From: Gammaproteobacteria bacterium | GTDB lineage: Bacteria > Pseudomonadota > Gammaproteobacteria > SZUA-229 | Assembly: GCA_029882215.1 (NCBI GenBank) | Contig: JAOULC010000027.1 | Location: forward strand, 1-41,030 | Direction of reading: 5' to 3' | DNA length: 41,030 nt | Shown here: positions 1 through 9,684 of the stretch, piece by piece | Layout: each line of letters starts with the position of its first letter | Position numbering within the stretch: position 1 is the first letter of the stretch | The notes under the pieces: generated by a model | The model's input: the letters and a program-made list of their open reading frames with translations, nothing else | Told to the model about the DNA's origin: nothing | The model's database searches: none | Made by a program: the position numbers and the translations under genes

Positions 1-519
1 GTGTTTCAGATCACTGAAAATAATATTACCCGTGCTGTTACTGTACCAACAACTAATGGCATCGCAACTCATACACTTGCCTCGACAACGGCTGGAATTA
101 TTACTGTTAGCACAAGTATTGATAGCACAGACATTTCAAGTACGAGCACTATCTTATCAACGAATGATTTTAGTGACGTGTTACAAAAGGCCGAGTACAT
201 AAACGCAGACTATGCCAACGGCGTCTTTTTAACAGGCAGCCAGCTTGGTTTACTCGCCATAAATTTATCAAACAGAAGTTTCATTATTGATGAGTTACGC
301 GTACTTAACGGCACCACCGATTTTCCAAATACTCCTGTTGCAGGCAGCGATATTAATAGCGGGCTAATCGATAGCGGAGACAATGTATTTGTTCTTCTTA
401 GATTTTCCTCAGATATTACTGACAACGGAATCACTGCCGAGTTTTTCTTCTCAGATATACTAACCGGCTCTCAGTTACGCCTTTCATATGACTTTACTTT
501 CACACAGAGCGTTCCGTAA
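1..519 (+). CDS. C-terminal end of an Ig-like-domain (Big/invasin-type) surface protein, partial
   Basis: The reading frame is open from the first base and ends at a TAA at 517-519, so this is most likely the 3' end of a longer gene and the GTG at base 1 is probably internal. Residues about 10-45 show the pattern of bacterial Ig-like (Big_1/invasin) domains: an alternating beta-strand segment with a V-x-V-x-T-x-x-x-G-x-A signature, followed by a T-x-A-G-x-x-T-V strand. The remaining 120 residues are rich in Ser, Thr, Asn and Asp, contain no Cys, and look like a beta-sandwich without a family I recognise. No membrane anchor, LPXTG or PEP-CTERM motif is visible at the C-terminus. A cell-surface or secreted role is inferred. 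Identity of the full protein cannot be judged from this fragment. Confidence 0.6.
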   Translation: MFQITENNITRAVTVPTTNGIATHTLASTTAGIITVSTSIDSTDISSTSTILSTNDFSDVLQKAEYINADYANGVFLTGSQLGLLAINLSNRSFIIDELRVLNGTTDFPNTPVAGSDINSGLIDSGDNVFVLLRFSSDITDNGITAEFFFSDILTGSQLRLSYDFTFTQSVP

Positions 520-560
520 CAGCCATCTGTCATGATGACGAAGATAAACCGGTGGTTAGT

Positions 561-576
561 TTAAGACCTGTCTTAA
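561..576. terminator. Short perfect inverted repeat, possible terminator
   Basis: A 7-base perfect inverted repeat (TTAAGAC, 2-base spacer, GTCTTAA) lies between the end of the Ig-like gene and the convergent Sel1-repeat gene. It is AT-rich and has no clean U-tract, so termination is only a guess. Confidence 0.25.
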
Positions 577-636
577 TATTTAGCTTATCGCGGAGTTTTA
601 TCACCGCCTGCATCGGCTTTACTTTTATTCTGTATG

Positions 637-2592
637 TTAAATATGTTTAGTTGCCTCGCCTTGCTTATAAAGCCTTAAGTTCGTTGCGTATAGCGATTCT
701 TTTTCAGCATCTGATATCACCGACATCGCTTTCATCTGGTACTCAACAGCACTTTCGAACTCACCGGCTCGTGCAAAAGCAGCAGCGATAATTGCCAGTC
801 TTTTCGGACTTTTCTCTGTTCCATCTCTTTTAATTAATTTTCTCGCCCAGAAAACAGCTTTTTCACCATCACAACTTAAGCTACATACAGCATATCCGCT
901 GGCAACTTCCTCTTGTGCCCAAATGTGATTATTGTTAGCTGCCTTAATATGCCATTGATAAGATTTTTTAAGACTTTTTATTACACCTCTGCCATACATA
1001 TACATGAAGCCCAAAGAATACTGTGCTTCAGAGTTTGCCGAGGCATCACCCCAGCTACTCGAGCGCTCAGCAGAACGTTTATACCACTCTACCGCCTTGG
1101 CATCATTTTGCTTAATACCAGGATGACCTGAGTAATACATTTCTGCGACTTTATACATCGCAAGCGTCGATACATGCTGTGAATCAATCTCGGCAGCCTT
1201 TTTATACCAGTTGATAGCCTGTTTAAAATCTTTCGCTATACCTCTTCCGTCAAAGTACATATCTCCCAGCGTCATACGCGCTATCACCGCATATTCACCA
1301 TAAATATTTCTGGCAGCTTTTTTATACCAGCTAATGGCTGTCTCACTATTTTTTTCAACGGCCCGGCCGTTTTCATACATATTACCGATGGCAACCTGTG
1401 CCTGTGAGGCCTTGAAATGATCCTTATCTAGCGCTGCTTTTTTATACCATAGCAAGGCTTTTTCAAAGTCTGCCTTATCATAGTTTGAATAAATAACCCC
1501 AAGCTTCAGCATTGCTGCTGTGTACCCCTGGTTTGCTGATTGCTCGATGTAAAACAAGCCTTTTTCAAAATCCAGTGGAAATTGAGTCCCTTCAAGATAG
1601 TAATTACCAACACGATACTGCTCAACTCTGTCACCATTTTTTGCCAGCGTCTCGAGCCTGTATTTAGTTTCTTCTCCAATCAGCATCACATACCAGCGGG
1701 AAGCCGACGAAGACTCGACTTTTTCAAACTCAATTTCCAGACCTATCTGTTTTACATGTGAAAACAAATCCTCCAGTGTTGCATCTTGCTTGTGGTCTGA
1801 GTCAGCAAATACATCGCTTGTTTTTACCGATGTATTTAAGTTGTTACTGGATAGATAATAGTACTTTAAGCCCTTAGTATTTTTATTGTATGTGATGACT
1901 ATCATATCATCCTGTATTAATGCTCCACCTTCAACAGCCCATCTGACTGATGAATTAAGACGCAGATTTTCCGATACCTTCACCGTTTTATATTCTGCAT
2001 AGTCTGTGAAATCATCTTCATTAAAATACTGCGATTTAAACTGACTATAACTAATATTTCTGTCAATCAGTTTGTCTTTAATCAGGTAATTATGTAACGC
2101 AGCTGCAAAAGCCGCTTTTAAACTTTCGCCATCACCTATAACTGTGTACTTACCTACAATCTGTGGCCTCTTTATCACCCAGTCCGGTAACTGGCCTTTA
2201 TATTTTTTATTGCTAGTATTGACATCATTAATATCAACTGACAGCTGTGCGCTTATCTGACATATAAACTCACCCGATGGCATCTCTCTGGCAGAGAGTG
2301 ACTTACTTTTTACCCTGACAATTCCCCGTGCAAATTCTTTTATATTACTCGAGGCTGCAATATCGACTTCGCCATCCCGCTGCTGCACCAGACTATTAAC
2401 ATTTGACTCTATTATTGAGCCTGCTTCCTCAAGGGCTTTCTTCTTTACCTCTAACAGTGCCTTGGCGCAGGCTTTTTCTTCTGTTTTCGAAATACCTATC
2501 GCCTCCTTTGTATATAATTCTTCAGCTCCAAGTATAAAAAACGGACACATCAATAAAAAGAACACTAATATTTGCCGACGACTACAAACCAT
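637..2592 (-). CDS. Secreted Sel1-repeat (SLR/TPR-like) protein
   Basis: The 651-residue protein begins with a hydrophobic signal peptide (residues about 6-22, cleavage near GAEE), so it is probably periplasmic. Residues about 25-130 resemble LPP20-like N-terminal domains: an Ala/Glu/Lys-rich helix preceding a beta segment that ends in a conserved-looking I-x-A-x-L-S-V-D stretch. From about residue 355 to 600 there are at least five Sel1-like repeats, recognisable by A-x-x-x-L-G-x-M-Y-x-x-G-R-G and A-x-x-W-Y-K-K-A-A units. Sel1 proteins usually act as protein-protein adaptors. The ATG start has a purine-rich GGGGGGAGAG sequence just upstream. It stands alone between convergent and divergent neighbours. 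The specific partner or pathway is unknown. Confidence 0.8.
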   Translation of the reverse strand: MVCSRRQILVFFLLMCPFFILGAEELYTKEAIGISKTEEKACAKALLEVKKKALEEAGSIIESNVNSLVQQRDGEVDIAASSNIKEFARGIVRVKSKSLSAREMPSGEFICQISAQLSVDINDVNTSNKKYKGQLPDWVIKRPQIVGKYTVIGDGESLKAAFAAALHNYLIKDKLIDRNISYSQFKSQYFNEDDFTDYAEYKTVKVSENLRLNSSVRWAVEGGALIQDDMIVITYNKNTKGLKYYYLSSNNLNTSVKTSDVFADSDHKQDATLEDLFSHVKQIGLEIEFEKVESSSASRWYVMLIGEETKYRLETLAKNGDRVEQYRVGNYYLEGTQFPLDFEKGLFYIEQSANQGYTAAMLKLGVIYSNYDKADFEKALLWYKKAALDKDHFKASQAQVAIGNMYENGRAVEKNSETAISWYKKAARNIYGEYAVIARMTLGDMYFDGRGIAKDFKQAINWYKKAAEIDSQHVSTLAMYKVAEMYYSGHPGIKQNDAKAVEWYKRSAERSSSWGDASANSEAQYSLGFMYMYGRGVIKSLKKSYQWHIKAANNNHIWAQEEVASGYAVCSLSCDGEKAVFWARKLIKRDGTEKSPKRLAIIAAAFARAGEFESAVEYQMKAMSVISDAEKESLYATNLRLYKQGEATKHI

Positions 2593-2946
2593 CTTTTCTC
2601 TCCCCCCAAAATAAACTACCCATTACTCAGATTAAGTCTACTCAATTAGTATTTTTTATCAACAACGGCTTTTGTATATAGCAAACCGCTCACAAATTCA
2701 TACTTAATAAGGCTCATATATGCTCTTATCACCGCATGCAGGCTTTCAACCGAACGACACGAAGCAACCGGCAGAGAGACAACAAGATCCGACTTCACCA
2801 AAACCATAGTGTTTAAATTATTTACACTTTTACTATCTCGCTGTTCTTATAAACACTAACTTACTGATAATTAAAGATTTTACTTTTTGGTATGTTAATT
2901 GCTTTTATATCATTACTATTTAAGAACAGATAAACGGGAATTAAAA
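2593..2946. other. Divergent intergenic region
   Basis: This 354-base AT-rich gap separates the divergently read Sel1-repeat gene and the PEP-CTERM gene, so it must hold both promoters. I see no convincing small ORF, strong hairpin or recognisable operator. The last 60 bases (AT-rich, with a weak GGGA ribosome-binding sequence about 8 bases before the ATG at 2947) presumably serve the PEP-CTERM gene. Confidence 0.5.
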
Positions 2947-3456
2947 ATGAAAAATATACTCGCCACCATGCTGTTATCAATGACTTCCTTTATGGCCAAT
3001 GCCATTGTTATTGACTCAAGCATTAACCCTGACGGGGTCGATTACACCTACTTCTCAATTAACAATGATTCAACTGTACACATTGAAACCATGAACGCGC
3101 TGTTTGACCCGTATATGTACCTCTTCACAAATGACGGTGCTTTGGATGATACCGACTTTATTGCATTAGATGATGACAGTGGCACGCCTGCACATGCTTT
3201 CTCTAACTCTCTGTTAGATATTGATCTGATGGCTGGTAACTACATCGTCGCAGTTGGCGATTTCTATTTAGATATGACTGAGGCCCTCAGTGGATTTGCC
3301 GATAATTCATTTTCTGAGCTTGGTGGCGGCTACCAGCTAGACATTACAGCACAAAATGCAGACATCAGCTTCGATGTGCCAGAGCCGGAAAGTCTGCTGC
3401 TATTAGGTATTGGTATGTTAGGTCTTTTTGCTACTCGCAGACAAAAAAACCTTTAG
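2947..3456 (+). CDS. PEP-CTERM sorting-domain protein
   Basis: I start this gene at the ATG at 2947, which begins directly with a signal peptide (MKNILATMLLSM... ANA); an in-frame start 48 bases upstream would put 16 polar residues before it. The 169-residue product has an Asp-rich middle with F-D-P-Y-M-Y-L-F and D-D-S-G-T-P elements, like pre-peptidase C-terminal (PPC)/DVUA0089-type beta-sandwich domains. It ends in a textbook PEP-CTERM tail: V-P-E-P-E-S, a hydrophobic helix, then the basic A-T-R-R-Q-K. Such tails are processed by exosortase EpsH/XrtA in Gram-negatives that make exopolysaccharide; no exosortase is in this window. The likely destination is the cell surface or biofilm matrix. 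Confidence 0.88.
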   Translation: MKNILATMLLSMTSFMANAIVIDSSINPDGVDYTYFSINNDSTVHIETMNALFDPYMYLFTNDGALDDTDFIALDDDSGTPAHAFSNSLLDIDLMAGNYIVAVGDFYLDMTEALSGFADNSFSELGGGYQLDITAQNADISFDVPEPESLLLLGIGMLGLFATRRQKNL

Positions 3457-3479
3457 TAGCGTTATTAAAAGCTGTTTAA

Positions 3480-3510
3480 AAAAAAGCGCCGGCATTGCCA
3501 GCGCTTTTTT
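3480..3510. terminator. Bidirectional Rho-independent terminator
   Basis: A GCGC-C-GGC stem closes on an ATT loop and is flanked by six A before and six T after, so it gives a U-tract in both directions. It lies between the convergent PEP-CTERM gene (plus) and trpC (minus) and probably ends both transcripts. Confidence 0.85.
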
Positions 3511-3560
3511 AGTTTATACAAGTCTGTTTGTTAACGACCTGTACCTGGTTCCTCGTAGCA

Positions 3561-4370
3561 CTAACTAAAAAACAACTCCGCCAGCTTCTCACCGGGCTCA
3601 TCAACTTTCATAAACGCCTCGCCCACTAAAAAGGCATTTACCTGACTCTCACGCATCATGTTCACATCTTCTGCTGTATGTATGCCGCTTTCTGTTACCA
3701 GTAAACGCTCATCCGGCAGCATGGGCAACATTCTCAAAGTCGTATCAAGCGAGGTTTCAAAGGTCCGCAGATTACGGTTATTCACACCAATCAGTTCACA
3801 ATCTGTTGCCAGCGCACGTTTCATTTCTTCTTCATCATGCACTTCCATTAATACGTCCATACCCAGCTGATTGGCTTGAGCCAGCAAGCCATGCAGTGAC
3901 GCATCATCCAACGCCGCGACAATTAATAAAATACAATCTGCACCCATTGCCCGTGCTTCCAGCACCTGATACGGATCAATAATAAAATCCTTGCGGATAA
4001 CCGGCAGATCGCAGGCCGCCCGTGCTTCAATCAAATATCGGGTGCTGCCTTGAAAAAAATCTTCATCGGTTAATACCGACAAACAGGCCGCACCATGTCT
4101 GGCATAACTTTTGGCAATTTCAGCCGGATTGAAATTTTCCCGCATCACGCCTTTACTGGGTGAGGCTTTTTTAATTTCTGCAATCACTGCGGCTTCGCCG
4201 GCGGCGATTTTATTGCGCATACTCTGAATAAATCCGCGCGGTTTGTCGGCCGCCGCTGCACGACGACTCAGTTCTTCCATACTTACTTTTTGACAACGCT
4301 CAGCATTTTCTTCTGCTTTGCGCTGTAAAATTTTAATCAGTATATCTGCCTGATTGTCAGACTGTGACAT
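3561..4370 (-). CDS. trpC: Indole-3-glycerol phosphate synthase
   Basis: TrpC closes the indole ring of indole-3-glycerol phosphate from CdRP, the fourth step of tryptophan synthesis, in the cytosol. The 269-residue protein has the family's length and motifs: [11 protein letters not shown] near residue 65, S-V-L-T-D-E-x-F-F-Q-G-S near 100, [10 protein letters not shown] near 125, G-V-N-N-R-N-L near 195 and V-T-E-S-G-I near 225. It is a stand-alone enzyme with no fused TrpF. It follows trpD with a 13-base gap and is the last gene of the minus-strand trp cluster, ahead of the terminator at 3480-3510. Confidence 0.97.
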   Translation of the reverse strand: MSQSDNQADILIKILQRKAEENAERCQKVSMEELSRRAAAADKPRGFIQSMRNKIAAGEAAVIAEIKKASPSKGVMRENFNPAEIAKSYARHGAACLSVLTDEDFFQGSTRYLIEARAACDLPVIRKDFIIDPYQVLEARAMGADCILLIVAALDDASLHGLLAQANQLGMDVLMEVHDEEEMKRALATDCELIGVNNRNLRTFETSLDTTLRMLPMLPDERLLVTESGIHTAEDVNMMRESQVNAFLVGEAFMKVDEPGEKLAELFFS

Positions 4371-4383
4371 GATGTTTTCCTAT

Positions 4384-5397
4384 TTATCGGTTACTGGCTG
4401 CGATTAATTCGTCGAGTTTATTTTTAACAGCGCCTGAAGCTATGATTTCCTGCGCCCTGGCAACACCTTCGGCCAGTGTACTCGCCAGCCCCGCCACATA
4501 AATCGCTGCACCCGCATTCAGGCTGACAATATCTCTGGCCGGGCCTGCTTTGTTATCCATCACAGACTTTATAATGGCCAGACTGTCGGCAGCATCTTTA
4601 GCCCGAATTGTTTCAAGGCTGACGCGCTTCATGCCAAAGTCTTCCGGTTTTATGCTGTAGGTTTTAACTTCACTGTTTTTTAATTCGGCAATGAACGTTT
4701 CACTGCCGATACTGATTTCATCAAGCCCGTCTGCTGCATGCACGACCAGTACATGATTGCTGCCAAGGTTTTTTAAAACCTGCGCCAGCGGCTCCAGCCA
4801 TGCCTTGTCGTACACACCTAAAACCTGATTAGGTGCACCGGCCGGATTGGTTAACGGCCCCAGCACATTGAAAATAGTGCGTACGGCCATTTCTTTACGC
4901 GGACCTATCGCATGCTTCATCGCGCTATGGTGAGCCGGTGCAAACATAAAGCCGACACCGATGTCATTCACGCATTCTGCAACCAGCTCCGGTGTGACAT
5001 TCAAATTAACGCCGGCCGCCTCCAGTACATCCGCACTGCCGGATTTTGAAGTAATTGAACGATTGCCGTGTTTGGCGACATGACCACCGGCTGCGGCAAC
5101 AACAAAGGCGCTGGCGGTAGAGATATTAAATGAGCCGGATGAATCACCACCGGTGCCACAGGTATCAACCAGATGCTCTTTATTGACTTCAACCTTGCTA
5201 GCCAGCTCACGCATTACCGACGCCGCAGCCGTGACTTCATCAACCGTTTCACCTTTCATCCGCAGACCAACCAGAAAACCACCAATCTGCGCTGCTGTTG
5301 CCTCACCTGTCATAATGCTGCGCATCACACTGGTCATTTCATCAACTGATAAATCCCGGCGCTCTGTGACGGCTTTAATTGCTGCTGGCATATCCAT
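4384..5397 (-). CDS. trpD: Anthranilate phosphoribosyltransferase
   Basis: TrpD joins anthranilate to phosphoribosyl pyrophosphate, the second step of tryptophan synthesis. The 337-residue sequence has the PRPP-binding D-T-C-G-T-G-G-D motif (near residue 82), the [21 protein letters not shown] stretch split around residues 110-130, and the A-P-x-x-H-x-A and R-x-x-x-G-x-R-T-x-F-N-x-L-G-P-L-x-N-P signatures. It is a separate protein, not fused to the TrpG glutaminase. It sits directly upstream of trpC. A 69-base gap and an unrelated MFS transporter gene separate it from trpG. Confidence 0.97.
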   Translation of the reverse strand: MDMPAAIKAVTERRDLSVDEMTSVMRSIMTGEATAAQIGGFLVGLRMKGETVDEVTAAASVMRELASKVEVNKEHLVDTCGTGGDSSGSFNISTASAFVVAAAGGHVAKHGNRSITSKSGSADVLEAAGVNLNVTPELVAECVNDIGVGFMFAPAHHSAMKHAIGPRKEMAVRTIFNVLGPLTNPAGAPNQVLGVYDKAWLEPLAQVLKNLGSNHVLVVHAADGLDEISIGSETFIAELKNSEVKTYSIKPEDFGMKRVSLETIRAKDAADSLAIIKSVMDNKAGPARDIVSLNAGAAIYVAGLASTLAEGVARAQEIIASGAVKNKLDELIAASNR

Positions 5398-5466
5398 AAA
5401 ATCGTACCCTTACATTTGCTGCTATTAATTATTCTGCTTAGATTGTCGCCCGCTGCCGGAGCACGG

Positions 5467-6687
5467 TCAAGCCGCTTTATCCTGCTTAAGTGCCGGCTCA
5501 CTAAAACCGGCAACCCAAAAAAACAATAATAAAGCGATAACATGAAAGCTCAACATTGCTAAGGCCAGGCCGGCAATACTGCCAAACACCAGCGGTGCGA
5601 TCAGACCCGCTACCAGTGCATTGCCACCCATGTGCATGAAACTCTGTAATGAAGACGCCAGCCCTTTGTTGTTTGGCAACTGATCCAGCCCGAGCACCGT
5701 CAGTGCCGGCATCGTCAGCGCCATGCCGATGGCATACAGCACCAGCGGTGTGATGATATTAAACGTCACAGGTTCAAGCACATACGCCTGCAGTACATTA
5801 ACCACTGAGGCAAACAGCATAATGGCCGAGCCGATTGCAACAATCTTTATTATCGTAAAATAACCGGACAGGCGTGCCGACGCATAGGATCCGAGCATAA
5901 TACCCAGCACTACCGGCACAAACATCAGGTAGAACTCATCTGCTGCAAAGCCAAGATGAATAAAAAGCAACTGAGGAGACGACATGATGTAAATAAAGAA
6001 GCCGGCAAAGTTAAACGCCACAATCAAAGCCAGCGCGGTAAATTTGGCATGCGTCATTGCATGCAGATAATTTTTTAATAACCTGACAGGGTGCATCGAA
6101 TGACGCTCCTCTTCTGGTAATGTCTCCGGTAAATAAGCTGCCACCAGAAATAAAACCAGTAAACCCAGCAACATTAAAAAGTAAAACACATAACGCCAGC
6201 CGGCATTCACTTCCAGCAGACCACCAATCACCGGCGCGATGGCAGGCGCCATAGCAAAGAACAGCATGACATTGGACATCATACGCTGGGCATCTGCACC
6301 GCTGTATAAATCTCTGACCACTGCGCGTCCAATCACAATACCAACACTTGCTGCTACACCCTGCAAAAAGCGCAGCCATAAAAAAGTTTCGATATCAGTA
6401 GCCAGTGCGCAGCCGAGAGAAGCCGCTGAGTACACGAATAAAGCAATCAGGGTAATACTGCGCCGGCCCAGCGCATCGGATATGGCCCCTGTGAACAATG
6501 TCATGATGGCAAAACCGAGCATGTATAAGCTCAGGCTTTGCTGCATTTGCAATGCCGATGCATTCAGTTCACTGGCGACACTGGGAAAAGAAGGCAGATA
6601 GGTATCAATACTAAAAGGGGCGATTGTCGACAGACTGGCGAGAATAATCGTTAGCAATATAACGGGTGTTGCGTGTTTATTTGTCAA
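5467..6687 (-). CDS. Bcr/CflA-family drug-resistance MFS transporter
   Basis: The 406-residue protein has 12 predicted hydrophobic helices and the motifs of the DHA1 Bcr/CflA branch. These include an N-terminal I-D-T-Y-L-P-S-F segment, G-A-I-S-D-A-L-G-R-R after helix 2 (the MFS motif A), R-F-L-Q-G-V-A-A-S in helix 4, and R-A-V-V-R-D-L-Y near residue 125. Family members are inner-membrane proton antiporters exporting bicyclomycin, sulfonamides, chloramphenicol or metabolites. The gene lies between trpG and trpD on the same strand, an unusual place for it. Export of an aromatic metabolite is possible from context but nothing in the sequence proves a substrate. Confidence 0.9.
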   Translation of the reverse strand: MTNKHATPVILLTIILASLSTIAPFSIDTYLPSFPSVASELNASALQMQQSLSLYMLGFAIMTLFTGAISDALGRRSITLIALFVYSAASLGCALATDIETFLWLRFLQGVAASVGIVIGRAVVRDLYSGADAQRMMSNVMLFFAMAPAIAPVIGGLLEVNAGWRYVFYFLMLLGLLVLFLVAAYLPETLPEEERHSMHPVRLLKNYLHAMTHAKFTALALIVAFNFAGFFIYIMSSPQLLFIHLGFAADEFYLMFVPVVLGIMLGSYASARLSGYFTIIKIVAIGSAIMLFASVVNVLQAYVLEPVTFNIITPLVLYAIGMALTMPALTVLGLDQLPNNKGLASSLQSFMHMGGNALVAGLIAPLVFGSIAGLALAMLSFHVIALLLFFWVAGFSEPALKQDKAA

Positions 6688-6716
6688 AATGCACCGCTTA
6701 CGATTAAATAAAAAAC

Positions 6717-6733
6717 TTGCCGCAGAGACGCAG
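6717..6733. repeat. Degenerate dispersed CTCTGCG-type motif, copy 1
   Basis: TTGCCGCAGAGACGCAG in the 58-base gap between the MFS gene and trpG. On the minus strand it reads CTGCGTCTCTGCGGCAA. Related degenerate forms occur at 9841-9860, 32166-32183 and 32270-32295, all intergenic. Confidence 0.5.
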
Positions 6734-6745
6734 CAGGCTTTGCTT

Positions 6746-7324
6746 TTACATATTCAAAAAATTCTGTAACAGGTCGTGACCATGTTGCGTCAGGATTGAT
6801 TCCGGATGGAATTGCACACCTTCGATTGCCAGTTTTTTATGTCGTACACCCATGATTTCATCCATGCTGCCGTCTGAATTTTGAGTCCACGCTGTAATTT
6901 CCAGACAATCCGGCAAGCTTTCTTTTTCAATCACCAGCGAATGATAGCGAGTCGCTTCATAAGGATTTGTCAGGCCTTTAAATACACCCTGACTGGTGTG
7001 ATGAATCATCGAGGTTTTGCCGTGCATGATTTCTCTCGCATGGATGATTTTCCCGCCAAAAACCTGACCGATAGACTGATGACCAAGACACACACCCAGG
7101 ATAGGCAGCTTACCGGCAAAGTGCTTTATTGCCTGCATTGAGATACCCGCTTCATTGGGGGTACACGGCCCCGGTGACACCATGATGCGTTCAGGTTTCA
7201 TCGCTTCGATATCTTCGATTGTTATCTGGTCATTACGCTGCACTTCAACATCTGCACCCAGCTCGCCGAGATACTGAACCAGATTAAAAGTAAATGAGTC
7301 GTAGTTGTCTATCATTAAAATCAT
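6746..7324 (-). CDS. trpG: Anthranilate synthase component II (glutamine amidotransferase)
   Basis: TrpG hydrolyses glutamine and passes ammonia to TrpE for anthranilate synthesis. The 192-residue class I amidotransferase starts with the standard [15 protein letters not shown]. The oxyanion-hole S-P-G-P-C-T-P is near residue 50, the nucleophile motif [10 protein letters not shown] near 77-86, and the His-Glu pair is in V-Q-F-H-P-E-S-I near 170. In many gammaproteobacteria one such protein (TrpG/PabA) serves both anthranilate and p-aminobenzoate synthases, so a dual role is possible. It lies 19 bases after the ion-channel gene and in the same direction as trpE. Confidence 0.96.
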   Translation of the reverse strand: MILMIDNYDSFTFNLVQYLGELGADVEVQRNDQITIEDIEAMKPERIMVSPGPCTPNEAGISMQAIKHFAGKLPILGVCLGHQSIGQVFGGKIIHAREIMHGKTSMIHHTSQGVFKGLTNPYEATRYHSLVIEKESLPDCLEITAWTQNSDGSMDEIMGVRHKKLAIEGVQFHPESILTQHGHDLLQNFLNM

Positions 7325-7343
7325 GTCGATCTGCCTTAAACCA

Positions 7344-8147
7344 TTATCCGCTCATGCGTTCCATTTTTTCCTGCAGACGCTGTAGTGCCTGCTGGGTTGT
7401 TTTTAACTCTTCTAGTATTTCATCTTTACCAACCGGGCCCTGTAATTCCCGCAGCTGTTCCTGTTTGGCTTCATCCAGATTATTTAATACTACCGCAATA
7501 AACAGGTTGATGATAACGAAGGTTCCCATCACCACGAAACTGACAAAAAACATCCAGCTATAGCCGCTCATTTCCATCGCGGTGTACATCAGATCTGTCC
7601 AGTCTTCCAGTGTCACCACACGAAACAATGTCAGCAATGATATGCCCAGTGTTCCCCAGTGCTGCGGATCATGCTCGGCAAATAAGTGATAGCCCGCTAT
7701 GGCATACATATAAAAGATCACACCCATCAGCATAATAACGTGACTCATACCGGGCAGTGAGCGTATCAGTGTACTGACGATCAGCCGTAACTCAGGAATG
7801 GTGGAGATCAGACGCATGACCCGTAACAAACGCGCCAGTCTGGCCACCATTGCCAGCTCACCGGTTGCCGGCAGCAGTGACAAGACGATTACTGAGAAAT
7901 CAAACAGGTTCCAGCCATCTTTGAAATAAAGCCCCAGCCTTGGCATAACGGCAATCATTTTAAGTAAGGCTTCAGCAATAAACAGTGCGAGAATAATATC
8001 ACTGCTCAGTAACAGCTCATACTCGTAAAGCGCCATCATATCTCTGGATGTTTCCAGACCAAGCACAGCCGCGTTAATTAAAATTAATGCAATAATTGAA
8101 TAGTCAAAAAAGGCGTGATTAACAACACGCTGGGCAAACAATTTCAT
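7344..8147 (-). CDS. Voltage-gated cation channel of the bacterial NaChBac/NaV type
   Basis: The 267-residue protein has the layout of a single-domain six-helix voltage-gated channel. Helices S1-S3 fall in about residues 10-90. S4 carries four arginines at every third position in [11 protein letters not shown] near 100-112. A pore helix is followed by the selectivity-filter sequence T-L-E-D-W-T-D (residues 179-185), then S6 ([15 protein letters not shown]). A C-terminal coiled coil of about 40 residues follows, as in channels that tetramerise. NaChBac has T-L-E-S-W-A-S, so this filter has two extra acidic residues, which in engineered channels favours calcium. The gene is wedged between trpE and trpG with short gaps. 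Confidence 0.9.
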   Translation of the reverse strand: MKLFAQRVVNHAFFDYSIIALILINAAVLGLETSRDMMALYEYELLLSSDIILALFIAEALLKMIAVMPRLGLYFKDGWNLFDFSVIVLSLLPATGELAMVARLARLLRVMRLISTIPELRLIVSTLIRSLPGMSHVIMLMGVIFYMYAIAGYHLFAEHDPQHWGTLGISLLTLFRVVTLEDWTDLMYTAMEMSGYSWMFFVSFVVMGTFVIINLFIAVVLNNLDEAKQEQLRELQGPVGKDEILEELKTTQQALQRLQEKMERMSG

Positions 8148-8196
8148 AAATTCAGGAATTCACTTAAAGAGTTTCAACAAGGTTTAAGCAGCAGCT

Positions 8197-9684
8197 TTAG
8201 CGATGCGTTCCATCAAGTCCGGCTTCGGCTAATGCCACCGCACGGAAAACAGCACGTCCTTTGTTCATGGTTTCGGCCCACTCATTTTCAGGCAGTGAAT
8301 CATAAACAATACCGGCACCTGCCTGTATATTTAATGTGCCGTCTTTGATAACGGCAGTACGGATAGCGATTGCTGTATCCATATTGCCGTTCCACGACAG
8401 ATAGCCGACTGCACCGGAATAAATACCGCGTTTAACGGGTTCCAGCTCGCTGATGATTTCCATCGCCCGAATTTTCGGTGCACCACTTACCGTCCCGGCG
8501 GGGAAAGTAGCACGCAGCACATCCATTGCGGACATGCCTTGTTTCAGTTTACCGACCACATTTGAGACGATGTGCATCACATGCGAATAACGTTCGATGG
8601 TCATTTTATCGGTCAGTTCAACCGTACCAATTTCACTGACGCGACCGGCATCATTTCGACCCAGATCAATCAGCATCAAATGCTCAGCCAGCTCTTTCGG
8701 ATCGGCCAGTAGTTCTTTTTCTAAGGCGATGTCTTCAGCCTCATCCTTGCCGCGCGGTCGGGTACCGGCTATGGGACGTACCGTGACTTCGTCATCTTCC
8801 AGTCGCACTAAAATTTCCGGCGATGAACCCACCACGTGATGATCGCCCAGATCTAAATAATACATATAGGGCGACGGATTCAGACTGCGTAGTGCACGGT
8901 ATAAATCCAGCGGCTTGGCAGCAAATGGAATCGACAGGCGCTGTGATAACACTACCTGCATGATATCGCCGTCAATAATGTATTCACGCGCTTTGGCAAC
9001 AGCATCTTTATAACCCTGCTCGGTAAAGCCGGAAACAAAGTCATCTTCCTGCACCTTTTTGCTGACCGCTGCAGGTGTGTACGACGGACTTGAAAAGTGC
9101 AGCTCATGTTCCAGCTGCTTTAAGCGTGCCTGACCCTGTGCATAAGCACCGTCTTGTGAGGCATCGACATAAACAATAATTTTGAGCTTGCCGGAAAGGT
9201 TATCAAATACCACCACCTCTTCAGACAACATTAGTAATATATCAGGCGTGCCCAGTACATCCGGTTTATTCTGATTGGCAAGTCGCGGCTCTATATAACC
9301 CACCGTTTCATAGCCGAAGTAACCCACCAGCCCGCCACTAAAACGGGAGATATCGCCCAGATCATAAGCATTAAATTGCTGCTGATAGTTTTCAATCCAG
9401 CTCAGCGGGTCTGCAGACTGAATGCTGTCAACCACCACACCGTCGGTCACAATATCGATTTGTTGCGCACTGATTTTAACCACGGTACGACAGGGCAGGC
9501 CGATAAACGAATAACGCCCCCATTTTTCGCCACCCTGAACGGACTCGAATAAATAGGTATACGGTGCATTGGCCAGTTTAAGGTAAGTGCTTAGCGGGGT
9601 ATCTAAATCAGCCAGCACTTCTTTAACCAGAGGAATGCGGCGATAGTTCTGTTGTTGCAGGCTTTGAAACTCTTCAGGCGTCAT
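8197..9684 (-). CDS. trpE: Anthranilate synthase component I
   Basis: TrpE converts chorismate and ammonia to anthranilate, the committed step to tryptophan. The 495-residue length and signatures match the family: Y-L-F-E-S near residue 45 (the L-L-E-S feedback-inhibition site, Ser retained), I-A-G-T-R-P-R-G near 305, the L-I-D-L-G-R-N-D chorismate-binding motif near 340, and the [11 protein letters not shown] segment near 400. The C-terminus ends with the usual E[11 protein letters not shown]. I see no Trp-rich leader peptide or obvious attenuator in the 336 bases upstream. It heads the trp cluster and probably forms a complex with TrpG. Confidence 0.96.
   Translation of the reverse strand: MTPEEFQSLQQQNYRRIPLVKEVLADLDTPLSTYLKLANAPYTYLFESVQGGEKWGRYSFIGLPCRTVVKISAQQIDIVTDGVVVDSIQSADPLSWIENYQQQFNAYDLGDISRFSGGLVGYFGYETVGYIEPRLANQNKPDVLGTPDILLMLSEEVVVFDNLSGKLKIIVYVDASQDGAYAQGQARLKQLEHELHFSSPSYTPAAVSKKVQEDDFVSGFTEQGYKDAVAKAREYIIDGDIMQVVLSQRLSIPFAAKPLDLYRALRSLNPSPYMYYLDLGDHHVVGSSPEILVRLEDDEVTVRPIAGTRPRGKDEAEDIALEKELLADPKELAEHLMLIDLGRNDAGRVSEIGTVELTDKMTIERYSHVMHIVSNVVGKLKQGMSAMDVLRATFPAGTVSGAPKIRAMEIISELEPVKRGIYSGAVGYLSWNGNMDTAIAIRTAVIKDGTLNIQAGAGIVYDSLPENEWAETMNKGRAVFRAVALAEAGLDGTHR

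Noticed and set aside
6011-6379. 122-codon minus-strand frame inside the MFS gene
   Set aside because: It is a shifted frame of the transporter gene with a Cys/Ala-rich, non-homologous translation.
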